Assembly: GCA_036268425.1 (NCBI GenBank)
Contig: DATAUE010000149.1
Location: 496,001 to 560,000, forward strand
Length of the DNA stretch: 64,000 nucleotides
From: DATARH01 sp036268425
GTDB taxonomy: Bacteria > Pseudomonadota > Alphaproteobacteria > ATCC43930 > CGMCC-115725
Direction of reading: 5' to 3'
Of the stretch, positions 32,543-41,027 are shown in pieces (position 1 is the stretch's first letter; each line of letters starts with the position of its first letter). A program made the position numbers and the translations under genes. The notes beneath the pieces were generated by a model, which was not told the DNA's origin, did no database searches, and saw only the letters and a list, made by a program, of their open reading frames with translations.

Positions 32543-34058
32543 CCTGAACGCGATTCCCCGCGCTGTCTTGCCCGACGCGATCCCGCCCAACGCGATCTTG
32601 CCCGAACTGGCGGTCGGCGCCGTCGCAGCGGCTGGACAGCCGGCCCTGGCGGTCACGCCGCCGCCGGATGCTCCGGCCTCGATCGCTCAGCGCATCACGC
32701 AACTGATGCAACTTGCGACAGAGGCCGAACAGGGGGGCCGGCTCGACGAAGCGGAAAAGACACTGCGCCATGTGCTGAGCGAAGCCGGCGACCACCACCC
32801 GGCCTTGCACCTGCTGGCGATCGTCGCGTTCAAACAGGAGCGGCCCGGCGAGGCCGTACAATTGATGGAGCGCTCGGTCGCGCTGGCGCCGATGAATGCG
32901 ATCTACCATCGCAACCTGTGTGAGATCTATCGCGTCGTCGGCCGGCTTGACGATGCGCTGGTGGCCGGGCGTCATGCCGCGACCCTGGCTCCGAACGATG
33001 TGCACTGTTTCCACAATCTCGGCGTCCTGCATTATCACCGGCTGGAACTGGCCGAAGCGATTGCCTGCGGCGAGCGGGCGTTGCGGCTCGACCCGAACTT
33101 CCCGGGCGGGCATTTCGGCATTGCCGAGGCATCGCTGCTGCGCGGCGATTTCGCCCGCGGCTGGGAGGAATACGAGTGGCGCATGAAGCTCGGCAACGCA
33201 CCGCCGTTGCTGCCGCCGACGGACAGGCCGCAATGGGACGGAACGCCGCGAGCGGACGGCACGTTGCTGCTGATCGCCGATCAGGGCTATGGCGACGTCA
33301 TTCAGTTCTCGCGCTACATCCCGTGGGCGGCGGAGCGTTGCGGTACCGTGGCGCTGGCGTGCAGCAGCGAACTTCACCCGTTTGTTCGCCAATTGCCGGG
33401 CGTCGCCAAACTGTTCGACCACTGGGAACAAGTGCCGGAATTTTTTGCCTATAGTGCGCTGTCGAGCCTACCGCGGCTTGCCGGCACCGACCTCGCGACG
33501 ATTCCCGCGTGGCCGTCTTATGCACAGGCCGATCCCGTAAAGGTCGCGTATTGGCGCGATCGCCTCGACGCGTTGCTGCCGGCCAGCCACCGGCGTCTTG
33601 GCATCGTCTGGGCCGGGCGTCCTACCCACCACAACGACCGCAACCGCTCGACCGCGCTCGCCAGCTTCGCGCCGCTCGCCGCACTGCCGGGCATATCGCT
33701 AGTGTCGCTGCAAAAAGGCCCGGCGCAAAGCCAGATCGGCAGCTATTGGGGTCACGCCCCGCTGGTCAATCTCGGGCCGGAATTGCGCGATTTCGGGGAC
33801 ACAATGGCGGTGCTCGACTGTCTCGACAGTGTCATCACCGTCGATACCTCACTCGGGCATTTGTCGGGCGCGCTGGGCAAGGCTGCCTGGATCATGCTGC
33901 CCTATGCGCCGGATTGGCGCTGGCTGCTGCACCGTACCGATACGCCGTGGTATCCGTCGCTTCGGCTGTTTCGGCAAGGCCCCGAGCGCCGTTGGGAGCC
34001 GGTCATGGAACGGATCACCCGCGAAATCGCCGACACGCCGGCACAACGGCATAGTTGA
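32535..34058 (+). CDS. TPR-repeat protein with glycosyltransferase-like C-terminal domain
   Basis: A 507-residue protein. A Pro/Ala-rich start (about 1-50) is followed by TPRs (about 50-215: AEQGGRLDEAEKTLRHVL, RPGEAVQLMERSVALAPMNA, LAEAIACGERALRLDPNFPG). The C-terminus resembles the nucleotide-sugar-binding half of GT9/GT41-type enzymes: LLLIADQGYGDVIQFSRYIP, RRLGIVWAGRPTHHNDRNRS, and DSVITVDTSLGHLSGALGK at about 432-450. The frame starts with TTG at 32535, overlapping the upstream stop. The first ATG in frame is much farther in, so a non-ATG start is likely but not certain. It may modify the same target as the sulfotransferase. Confidence 0.78.
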   Translation: MTDLNAIPRAVLPDAIPPNAILPELAVGAVAAAGQPALAVTPPPDAPASIAQRITQLMQLATEAEQGGRLDEAEKTLRHVLSEAGDHHPALHLLAIVAFKQERPGEAVQLMERSVALAPMNAIYHRNLCEIYRVVGRLDDALVAGRHAATLAPNDVHCFHNLGVLHYHRLELAEAIACGERALRLDPNFPGGHFGIAEASLLRGDFARGWEEYEWRMKLGNAPPLLPPTDRPQWDGTPRADGTLLLIADQGYGDVIQFSRYIPWAAERCGTVALACSSELHPFVRQLPGVAKLFDHWEQVPEFFAYSALSSLPRLAGTDLATIPAWPSYAQADPVKVAYWRDRLDALLPASHRRLGIVWAGRPTHHNDRNRSTALASFAPLAALPGISLVSLQKGPAQSQIGSYWGHAPLVNLGPELRDFGDTMAVLDCLDSVITVDTSLGHLSGALGKAAWIMLPYAPDWRWLLHRTDTPWYPSLRLFRQGPERRWEPVMERITREIADTPAQRHS

Positions 34059-34062
34059 GTCC

Positions 34063-35673
34063 ATGCGCACCTCCGGCAGGACATCCTCTCGTAGACCCGG
34101 CTCCGAGCCGGTCGAATTGTCGACCGATGTGCTCGTCATCGGCGGTGGCCCCGCGGCATCATGGGCGGGCATCGCCGCCGCCGAGGCCGGCGCCAAGGTC
34201 ATCGTCGTCGACAAGGGGTATCTCGGCACAAGCGGCGCAACCGCGCCTTCCAATACCGGCACCTGGTTTGTGCCGCCCGAGCGCCGGCACGAGGCAGTCA
34301 ACCGGAGGCTCGGCCTGACCGGCGGCCTTGCCGACGCAGACTGCGCTCACCGCACGCTCGATATGGCCTGGAACCGACTGCATCAGATGGCCGAATGGGG
34401 CTATCCGTTTCCAACGGATGACGACGGCAAACCCTATCTCGCCAATCTGCGCGGCCCGGACTATATGCATTTCATGCGACGCCGGCTGCGCCGGATCGGC
34501 GTCAAAGTCTTCGACCACCATCCGGCCCTCGAATTGCTCAACAGAGACGGGGTGATTGCCGGCGCCGCCGGCATCGACCGGCAGCGCGGGCGCAACTGGC
34601 GCGTGCATGCCGGCGCGGTCGTGCTCGCCACCGGCGGCTGCGCTTTTGGCGAGCGCATTCTCGGTGCGACCGGCCTGACCGGTGACGGCTATCTGATGGC
34701 GGCGGAAGCCGGCGCCGTGATGTCCGGCATGGAATTTTCCGCGCAATATGCGCTGACCCCAAAACCCAGCGCCTTGAACAAGGGGCTGCCGTTTCGCTGG
34801 GCCAGCTTTTATCGGGAAGACGGCACGCGGGTGGTGACCGAGGGCCAGGACCGCCACGTCGTCGTTGCGCAGGCATTGCTCGAAGGGCCGGTCTACGCCC
34901 GCTATGACAAGGCTGGACCCGAGTTGCGCCAGTGGCTGCGCCAAGGCCAGCCGAACTGCTTTCTGCCGCTCGACCGGAGTGGCGTGGATGCGTTTGAAGA
35001 ACGCTGGCCGGTCACCTTGCGCTGCGAAGGAACGGTGCGTGGCGTTGGCGGTATCAGCCTTGCCGGCGACGATTGCTCGACCGGGGTGCCCGGCCTCTAT
35101 GCTGCCGGCGACGCCGCCAGCCGCGAGCGCCTCACCGGGGCGATTACCGGTGGCGGTGGCCCCAATTCGTCATGGGCGATCGCATCCGGCAACTGGGCCG
35201 GGCAGGCAGCGGCTCGGTTTGCCCGCGAAAATAGGCGGGCTGGCGCGGCGCCGGTGATCGGTATTGGAGGGAACGGATTGCGCCCGGCCGCTCCGCCGGC
35301 GGACGATTTCAGCGCAGCGGACGCGATGCAGATGGTGCGGGCCGAGATGCTCCCGCTCGACCACAATTTCTTTCGCACTGCCCCCGGCCTGCAACGCTCG
35401 CTGGCGCGGCTCGATGATGGCTGGCGTGCCTTGAACGGACAGCACGCCGCCGCTTTGATCGACGCGCTGCGATTGCGGGAGGCAGCGGCACTGACCGCGT
35501 CAAGCCGCTGGGCCTTTTCCGCCGCGCTGGCCCGGGTGGAAAGCCGCGGCATGCACCGACGCCGCGACGCCACTGCAACAGATGCGCGGCTGACCTGCGC
35601 CATCGAGACCGGCGGGCTCGATCACATACAGGTCGCACATCGCCAGCATGCCTGGCAAAGGACGGCACAGTGA
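34063..35673 (+). CDS. FAD-dependent oxidoreductase, fumarate-reductase/AprA-like flavoprotein
   Basis: A 536-residue flavoprotein of the succinate dehydrogenase/fumarate reductase/APS reductase A fold. The dinucleotide-binding motif is DVLVIGGGPAASWAGIAAAE (22-41), with GYLGTSGATAPSNTGT (isoalloxazine region), VVLATGGCAFGE and the C-terminal FAD contact PGLYAAGDAA. The start was placed at ATG 34063, 5 bases after the TPR-GT stop. The stop overlaps the GTG of a two-cluster ferredoxin, an arrangement like AprA/AprB, so electrons probably pass between FAD and the FeS protein. The usual AprA substrate residues cannot be assigned by eye; the substrate is open. Confidence 0.82.
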   Translation: MRTSGRTSSRRPGSEPVELSTDVLVIGGGPAASWAGIAAAEAGAKVIVVDKGYLGTSGATAPSNTGTWFVPPERRHEAVNRRLGLTGGLADADCAHRTLDMAWNRLHQMAEWGYPFPTDDDGKPYLANLRGPDYMHFMRRRLRRIGVKVFDHHPALELLNRDGVIAGAAGIDRQRGRNWRVHAGAVVLATGGCAFGERILGATGLTGDGYLMAAEAGAVMSGMEFSAQYALTPKPSALNKGLPFRWASFYREDGTRVVTEGQDRHVVVAQALLEGPVYARYDKAGPELRQWLRQGQPNCFLPLDRSGVDAFEERWPVTLRCEGTVRGVGGISLAGDDCSTGVPGLYAAGDAASRERLTGAITGGGGPNSSWAIASGNWAGQAAARFARENRRAGAAPVIGIGGNGLRPAAPPADDFSAADAMQMVRAEMLPLDHNFFRTAPGLQRSLARLDDGWRALNGQHAAALIDALRLREAAALTASSRWAFSAALARVESRGMHRRRDATATDARLTCAIETGGLDHIQVAHRQHAWQRTAQ

Positions 35674-35999
35674 TCGAGATCGTCTCGGACACGCGCTGCA
35701 TCGCCTGCGACATCTGCGTGCGCGCCTGCCCGGCGAATGTCTTTGACGCGGTGCCGGATGCCGCCCCGGTCATCGCGCGCCAGGGCGATTGCCAAACCTG
35801 CTTCATGTGCGAAATCTATTGCCCGACCGACGCACTTTACGTTGCGCCAAACGCCGAAGGCCCGATCGCGATCACCGAAACGGAAGTTGAGGAGGCCGGG
35901 CTGTTCGGGAGCTATGCCCGAGCGCTGGGGTGGCGGAACGGCCGTCCGGGCGGCACCGATAGGGACCCAACCTTCCGGCTGCGCGCCGCTTCGCGGTAA
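35670..35999 (+). CDS. Two-[4Fe-4S] ferredoxin, partner of the flavoprotein
   Basis: A 109-residue protein. The two clusters are coordinated by Cys10, 13, 16, 20 (CIACDICVRACP) and Cys41, 44, 47, 51 (CQTCFMCEIYCP). A C-terminal extension of about 50 residues follows (ITETEVEEAGLFGSYARALG), as in AprB-like proteins whose tail wraps around the A subunit. The GTG start overlaps the stop of the flavoprotein gene (GTGA at 35670-35673), typical of stoichiometric complexes. Confidence 0.9.
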   Translation: MIEIVSDTRCIACDICVRACPANVFDAVPDAAPVIARQGDCQTCFMCEIYCPTDALYVAPNAEGPIAITETEVEEAGLFGSYARALGWRNGRPGGTDRDPTFRLRAASR

Positions 36000-36059
36000 C
36001 TGAGGAGCAATTCGAGAATGTACCCAGCCGTTGACCCTTCATCGCAGGGAGCCTGAGCG

Positions 36060-36968
36060 ATGGCCGCCGCCCTGCCCGCCCTCAACCTGATCGCCGAACC
36101 CGACCGGCGCCGCCTGACGCTCGATCTCGCACGCGAGATCGAGGAACGCGGCTTTACCGGCATTCAAGTCTCCAGTTCCTACGCCAATATGACCCAGTGC
36201 ACCGGGCTGGCATTGGCGACCAAAAAGATCACCTTTGCCACCGCGATCGCGCCGATCTATGCCGAGACGGTCGAAGAATTCGCGCATGCCGCGGCCTACA
36301 CCCACGAAGTGTCGGGCGGCCGGTTTCAGTTCGGCATCGGCGTCGCGCACGGCCCGACCCATGTCCGCATGGGCGTGACGCCGGGCAAGCCGCTCGGCGA
36401 TATCCGCGCGTTTGTCGCGAAATACCGCTCCTACGACAATATCGGCACGTTGCCGCCGATCATCCTGGCGACCTTGCGCAAGCGGATGATCGCGCTGGCC
36501 GGCGAGATCGCCGACGGCATGGTGTTTGCCAACGGCAGCCGCTCACATATGGCCGAATCCCTGGCCGTATTGCCACCGGGCAAACGCGACGACCCCAAAT
36601 TCTACATCGGCAATCGCATCCGCACCTGCATTTCCAACGACCTGTCGGAAGCCCGCACCGTCGTACGGCGCGCGATGACGCATTACACGCTGCTGCCTTA
36701 CTACCGCAATTACTGGAAGGAAGCTGGCTACACGCGCGAGATGAACGCAGTCGAAACCGCGATCTCGGAAGGCCGGATCGGCGATATTCCGAAATACCTC
36801 AACGATGAATGGCTCGAAGACGTGTCGCTGTTCGGGCCGGCCAGCAAGGTGCGCGATGGGATCGAGGCCTGGCGCGCCGCCGGCATCCGCAATCCCGTTG
36901 TCGTACCGCTGTCGCCGGACGGCAATCAGATAACCGCCCTGCGCCAGGTTTTTGAGGCGTTCGAGTAG
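36060..36968 (+). CDS. LLM-class (F420/flavin-dependent) oxidoreductase
   Basis: A 302-residue luciferase-like barrel of the shorter, Mer/F420-type group: LAREIEERGFTGIQVSSSYA, KKITFATAIAPIYAETVEEF, SGGRFQFGIGVAHGPTHVRM and AGEIADGMVFANGSRSHMAE. It follows the ferredoxin by 60 bases on the same strand, so it may use electrons or product from the flavoprotein pair. Whether the cofactor is F420 or FMN cannot be told. It converges on the second hydantoinase-like gene (24-base gap). Confidence 0.83.
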   Translation: MAAALPALNLIAEPDRRRLTLDLAREIEERGFTGIQVSSSYANMTQCTGLALATKKITFATAIAPIYAETVEEFAHAAAYTHEVSGGRFQFGIGVAHGPTHVRMGVTPGKPLGDIRAFVAKYRSYDNIGTLPPIILATLRKRMIALAGEIADGMVFANGSRSHMAESLAVLPPGKRDDPKFYIGNRIRTCISNDLSEARTVVRRAMTHYTLLPYYRNYWKEAGYTREMNAVETAISEGRIGDIPKYLNDEWLEDVSLFGPASKVRDGIEAWRAAGIRNPVVVPLSPDGNQITALRQVFEAFE

Positions 36969-36992
36969 CCCAGGGATGCCCCAGTAAGCGCT

Positions 36993-38423
36993 CTACACCG
37001 CCGGGCGGGAACGAACCGCGTCGGGGATCTTGCGCGGCAGGAATTTCCCATCGCTGGTCGAGCCGTGGAACTGGCCGCCATCGACAACGATCTTGCCGCG
37101 CAGGATCGTCATGCTGGGCCACGCCGTAACCTGGTGTCCTTCCCACGGCGTGTAGTCTGTTTCGTGCAGGTCTTCCTTGCGGATGACCCGTCCGGCGCGC
37201 GGGTCGAGCAACACGATGTCGGCGTCCGCGCCGATTGCCAGCGCCCCCTTGCGCGGGTAAAGACCCATGATCTTGGCAGCATTCGACGACACCATGTCGA
37301 CGAAATGCGCCAGGCTGTAGCCGAGCCGCCCGACCATGTGCGTGTACATCAGCGACAGGCGCGGCTCGACGCCCGAATTGCCGCCGGTCGTATCATCGAT
37401 GCGGTTGCCCTGCAGCTTGATCTGTAACGGGCAGCACACCTCGTCGGTGGCGATGGCCTGGATGGCGCCGCGATTGGTGGCGGCCCACAGCGCCTTCTGA
37501 TCCTCGGGGAATTTGAGCGACGGGTAGGTGTGGAACATCTGTCCACCGGGCTTTTTATAATCCGCCGAATTGTACAGCAGATATTGGTGCAGGGTTTCGC
37601 CATAGATCGGAAAGCCCCGCGCCCGCGACCCGGCAATCGCCGCCACTCCGGTCGCCGCCGAGACATGCACCATATAGAGCGCCGAGCCCGGCACGTTCTC
37701 GGCGAGCCGGATCACCCGGTTGAACGACAAATCTTCCGACAGCGTGTTGTGGATTTCAGCCATGTTTTCAAAGCCGGTCCGGTCCTCGCGGATCAGCTTT
37801 TCATACATGTGCATGACGATGTCGTTGTCTTCGGCATGGATGGCCGCCAGCCCGCCGGCTTTGGCGAGCACCTTCAGCACTTCCCAGATGTCGCCGAACT
37901 CGACCATGCGGCCGAGCCGGTTCGGCCGGATGTTGGTGGTAAACATCTTGACCGTGGCATGGCCTTGCTGCACCGCCTCGGGCAGCGCGTCGAGCAACGG
38001 TTGCGGCTGCTTGCCGCGCAGCATCAGGTGAAAGCCATAGTCGCAATAGCAGGCGCCGGCCCATTCGCGCTGCCGCGCCTCGATCGAGTTCTGCAACGGC
38101 TGGTCATTCACGCAATCGGCGAAATCGAGCAACGTCGTCGTGCCGCCGTAGAGGGCGGCGCGGCTGACCTGATCCGGCGGCGCGCTCATCAAATCTTCAT
38201 TGCGGCCAGGGAACGGGATCGGTGAATTGCAGTGGATATGCGGATCAACCCCGCCGGGAATGACGATCTGCCCGGACGCATCGATCGTGCGGTTGGCACC
38301 TGCGGCCGTCAGGCTGCCCGGCTCACCAATCGCGGCGATCTTGCCGCTGTTGACACCGATATCAGCGGCTTCCGCTCCGGTCGGCAGCACCGCATTGCCG
38401 CCGGTGATCAGCAGATCGAACAT
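36993..38423 (-). CDS. Dihydropyrimidinase/hydantoinase-like cyclic amidohydrolase, second copy
   Basis: A 476-residue paralogue of the gene at 16214. Same metal-site blocks: GVDPHIHC, the Lys in ATVKMFTT, IHAEDND, MVHVSAATGV and ATDEVCCP. It shares the departures from classical hydantoinases (KMFTTNI, TDEVCCP, ETLHQYL), so both belong to one divergent clade. The ATG at 38423 has a GGAGGG SD; the upstream part of the open frame is rejected. It lies 135 bases after gatA on the same strand, in the place where gatB often is, and has no CobW neighbour of its own. Confidence 0.86.
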   Translation of the reverse strand: MFDLLITGGNAVLPTGAEAADIGVNSGKIAAIGEPGSLTAAGANRTIDASGQIVIPGGVDPHIHCNSPIPFPGRNEDLMSAPPDQVSRAALYGGTTTLLDFADCVNDQPLQNSIEARQREWAGACYCDYGFHLMLRGKQPQPLLDALPEAVQQGHATVKMFTTNIRPNRLGRMVEFGDIWEVLKVLAKAGGLAAIHAEDNDIVMHMYEKLIREDRTGFENMAEIHNTLSEDLSFNRVIRLAENVPGSALYMVHVSAATGVAAIAGSRARGFPIYGETLHQYLLYNSADYKKPGGQMFHTYPSLKFPEDQKALWAATNRGAIQAIATDEVCCPLQIKLQGNRIDDTTGGNSGVEPRLSLMYTHMVGRLGYSLAHFVDMVSSNAAKIMGLYPRKGALAIGADADIVLLDPRAGRVIRKEDLHETDYTPWEGHQVTAWPSMTILRGKIVVDGGQFHGSTSDGKFLPRKIPDAVRSRPAV

Positions 38424-38558
38424 GCCTCGTCCCTCCGTAGCGTGGGTTTGCACAGCGTAACCCAGCGGCACAGCGCAGGCGATCCGGTCGATGACCGATA
38501 GCGTCTCGCTTTCCGACCCGACCGCGGAAAGACCGCCATTTTGGGCGGTCCGACAGCA

Positions 38559-40031
38559 TCATCGAAGGAAATCCGGGCGATGTATAAAATCGGCCGCCCG
38601 CTCCACGACATCGGCGACACGCAGCACCGTTGCTTCGTCGAAAGCGCGACCAATTACCTGAAGCCCGAGCGGCAAGCCCTCCGGCGACAAACCGGCCGGG
38701 ACGGAGACGGCCGGCAGTCCCGCGAGATCGGCCGGGACGGTGAACACGTCGTTCAGATACATTGCGATCGGGTCGTCAGCCTTTTCGCCGATGGCGAAGG
38801 CGGCTGAGGGTGCGGTTGGCGTCAGGATGCAATCGACGCGCTTGAATGCCTCATCGAAATCCTGTGCGATCCGGGCACGCACCCGCTGTGCCTTCAGGTA
38901 ATAAGCGTCATAATAACCGGCCGAGAGCACATAGGTGCCAATCAGCACGCGGCGCCGCACCTCGGCGCCAAACCCCGCCGCGCGGGTCAATTCGTACATC
39001 TCGTCGAGACTGTCGCCCGGCACTCGCAGACCGAACCGCACCCCATCGTAGCGCGCCAGATTTGACGACGCCTCGGCCGGCGCGATGATGTAATAGGCCG
39101 GCAGCGAGTATTTCGTGTGGGGCAGACTGATCTCGACGATTTCAGCCCCCTGATCTTGCAACCATCCGGTGCCGCGATCCCACAAATTCTCGATTTCAGC
39201 GTAGGAATGCTCTGTGCGGTATTCACGCGGAATTCCGACCTTGAGGCCTCGGATGTCACCGGTCAGCGCGGCCTCGTAATTCGGCACCGGTACGGGCGCC
39301 GATGTCGAGTCGCGCGGATCATGCCCGGCCATCGCGCCAAGCATGATCGCGGCATCCCGCACGGTGCGGGTCATCGGCCCGGGATGGTCGAGCGACGAGG
39401 CAAACGCCACCACTCCCCAGCGCGAGCAGCGCCCATAAGTCGGCTTCAGCCCGACAATACCGCAGAAACTTGCCGGCTGGCGGATCGACCCGCCAGTGTC
39501 CGTGCCGGTAGCGCCAAGTGCCGCATGCGCCGCCACCGCAACCGCCGAGCCGCCGGACGAGCCGCCCGGCACCAGCGGCCGATTATCTCCGCAGCGGCGC
39601 CACGGGTTTTCGGTCGGGCCGTAAAAGCTCGTCGTGGTTGATGAGCCCATCGCGAACTCGTCGAGATTGGTCTTGCCGAGCATCACCGCGCCGGCCGCCC
39701 ACAGCTTCTCGGTGACCGTCGATTCGTAAGGAGGAATGAACCCGTCGAGAATGTGCGAGGCGGCGGTGGTCAGCACTCCCTTGGTGCAGAACAAATCCTT
39801 GATCGCCAGCGGGATGCCGTCGAGCGGCAACCCCTCGCCGCGGGCAAGACGCGCATCCGACGCGGCGGCCATCGCCAGCGCCTGCTTCGGCGTCTCGGTG
39901 ATGTAGGCATTGAGCGATCGCACGTTCTCGACCGCGGCAACAAACGCCCCGGCCAGTTCGCGCGCCGAAAATTCCCTGGCGCGCAGGCCGTCGCGCGCCG
40001 TCGCCAGAGTGAGGTCAGTGAGTTCGCTCAC
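38559..40031 (-). CDS. gatA: Asp/Glu-tRNA(Asn/Gln) amidotransferase subunit A
   Basis: A 490-residue amidase-signature enzyme that releases ammonia from glutamine for transamidation of mischarged tRNA. The Ser-cisSer-Lys triad is visible in AIKDLFCTKG (Lys), PGGSSGGSAVAVA and GTDTGGSIRQPASFCG. The C-terminal GLQVIGRAFDEATVLRVADV is typical of GatA. It starts with GTG at 40031, overlapping the gatC stop (GTGA 40028-40031), so the longer open frame to 40343 is not used. gatB does not follow and is not in the window. Confidence 0.95.
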   Translation of the reverse strand: MSELTDLTLATARDGLRAREFSARELAGAFVAAVENVRSLNAYITETPKQALAMAAASDARLARGEGLPLDGIPLAIKDLFCTKGVLTTAASHILDGFIPPYESTVTEKLWAAGAVMLGKTNLDEFAMGSSTTTSFYGPTENPWRRCGDNRPLVPGGSSGGSAVAVAAHAALGATGTDTGGSIRQPASFCGIVGLKPTYGRCSRWGVVAFASSLDHPGPMTRTVRDAAIMLGAMAGHDPRDSTSAPVPVPNYEAALTGDIRGLKVGIPREYRTEHSYAEIENLWDRGTGWLQDQGAEIVEISLPHTKYSLPAYYIIAPAEASSNLARYDGVRFGLRVPGDSLDEMYELTRAAGFGAEVRRRVLIGTYVLSAGYYDAYYLKAQRVRARIAQDFDEAFKRVDCILTPTAPSAAFAIGEKADDPIAMYLNDVFTVPADLAGLPAVSVPAGLSPEGLPLGLQVIGRAFDEATVLRVADVVERAADFIHRPDFLR

Positions 40032-40315
40032 TCGACCACCTTGGGCACCGCGAAAAACCCTTTTGCGGAGAGCGGCGCGTTGCCGAGGACCGCCTCGCGG
40101 TTGTTGTCGTCGGTGACCCGGTCGTCGCGCATCGGCAGCGCAACCGCCACTACGCTGGTCATCGGTGCGACACCGTCTGTATCGACCTCGTCCAGTTGCT
40201 CGACCCAGGTCAGAATGCCCGACAATTCGGCGGCGAGCGGCTCCAACTCCGTCTCGCTCAACCGGATGCGCGCCAACCGGGCGATATGCGCCACGTCGGC
40301 CTTGTCTAATGCCAT
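40028..40315 (-). CDS. gatC: Asp/Glu-tRNA(Asn/Gln) amidotransferase subunit C
   Basis: A 95-residue helical subunit that wraps around GatA. The GatC pattern is complete: VAHIARLARIRLSETELEPL, GILTWVEQLDEVDTDGVAPM, the acidic-basic middle and the C-terminal APLSAKGFFAVPKVVE. The ATG at 40315 follows GGAGAGGG. It is the first gene of the gatCA pair, divergent from ruvX with a palindromic repeat pair between them. Confidence 0.95.
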   Translation of the reverse strand: MALDKADVAHIARLARIRLSETELEPLAAELSGILTWVEQLDEVDTDGVAPMTSVVAVALPMRDDRVTDDNNREAVLGNAPLSAKGFFAVPKVVE

Positions 40316-40399
40316 CCACCCTCTCCGCTCGAATGCGCCACACATGGCGCGAAATCGCGCGGCCTGCAACGTTTTCGCTGCGCTGCTACCGCCCCGTCT

Positions 40400-40479
40400 G
40401 TCATCCCGGCGAAAGCCGCGATCCACTTATCCACCTGAGAGGATGCTACAGAATGGATCACGGCCTTCGCCGGGATGAC
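40400..40479. repeat. Inverted pair of 'gtcatcccggcg' repeats between gatC and ruvX
   Basis: The left arm gtcatcccggcgaaagccgc (40400-40419) and right arm gcggcc-like tcacggccttcgccgggatgac (40458-40479) are nearly exact reverse complements, making a hairpin of about 25-base arms with a 28-base loop. It occupies most of the divergent gatC/ruvX promoter region. Third inverted pair of the family in the window. Confidence 0.8.
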
Positions 40480-40497
40480 GATAGAGGGATGGTGGCC

Positions 40498-40974
40498 ATG
40501 CTCCTCGACGATCCCAAGCAAGTGCGGAAGGCGGTAGCGGCCGGGAGCCGGTTGCTGGGGCTTGATGTCGGCACCAAGACGATCGGCCTTGCGCTCAGCG
40601 ACACACGGTGCGTGATCGCGACGCCCCTCGATACGATCCGCCGCCGCGGCCGTTTCAGCGACGACGCTGCGGCATTGTTTGCAATGGTCGACAGGCACGG
40701 CGTCGGCGGGCTGGTAATCGGACTGCCGCTGGCGCTCGACGGGCGCGACAGCCCGCGCACCCAATCGGTGCGCCAATTCGCGCGCAATGTCTTGGCCTTG
40801 CGGGACCTGCCGGTGGCGTTTTGGGACGAGCGGCTGTCGACCGCCGCCGTCACCCGCGAGATGATCGCGCACGATATGACCCGCAAGCGCCGCGCCGAGA
40901 TTGTCGACAAGGTCGCCGCCGCCTACATCCTGCAAGGCTGCCTCGACGCGTCAGGTGGCTCGGCCGGACGCTAG
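40498..40974 (+). CDS. ruvX: Putative pre-16S rRNA nuclease / YqgF (RuvX) family
   Basis: A 158-residue RNase H-fold protein acting in 16S rRNA 5'-end maturation and formerly annotated as a Holliday junction resolvase. Motifs: LLGLDVGTKTIGLALSD (first Asp), GGLVIGLPLALDG, VAFWDERLSTAAV (DERxST) and KRRAEIVDKVAAAYILQG (with the last Asp). The ATG at 40498 has GAGGG 9 bases upstream; ATG 40489 overlaps that SD. Divergent from gatCA, a common alphaproteobacterial arrangement. Confidence 0.92.
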   Translation: MLLDDPKQVRKAVAAGSRLLGLDVGTKTIGLALSDTRCVIATPLDTIRRRGRFSDDAAALFAMVDRHGVGGLVIGLPLALDGRDSPRTQSVRQFARNVLALRDLPVAFWDERLSTAAVTREMIAHDMTRKRRAEIVDKVAAAYILQGCLDASGGSAGR

Positions 40975-41027
40975 GCGCTGGTATCGGCCGCCCCCAACGC
41001 TTGTTCATACCGACGAGGATACATCAG

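Noticed and set aside
38559..40343. Longer gatA frame starting at 40343
   Set aside because: The extra N-terminus overlaps all of gatC in another frame; the GTG at 40031 gives the normal GatA start.
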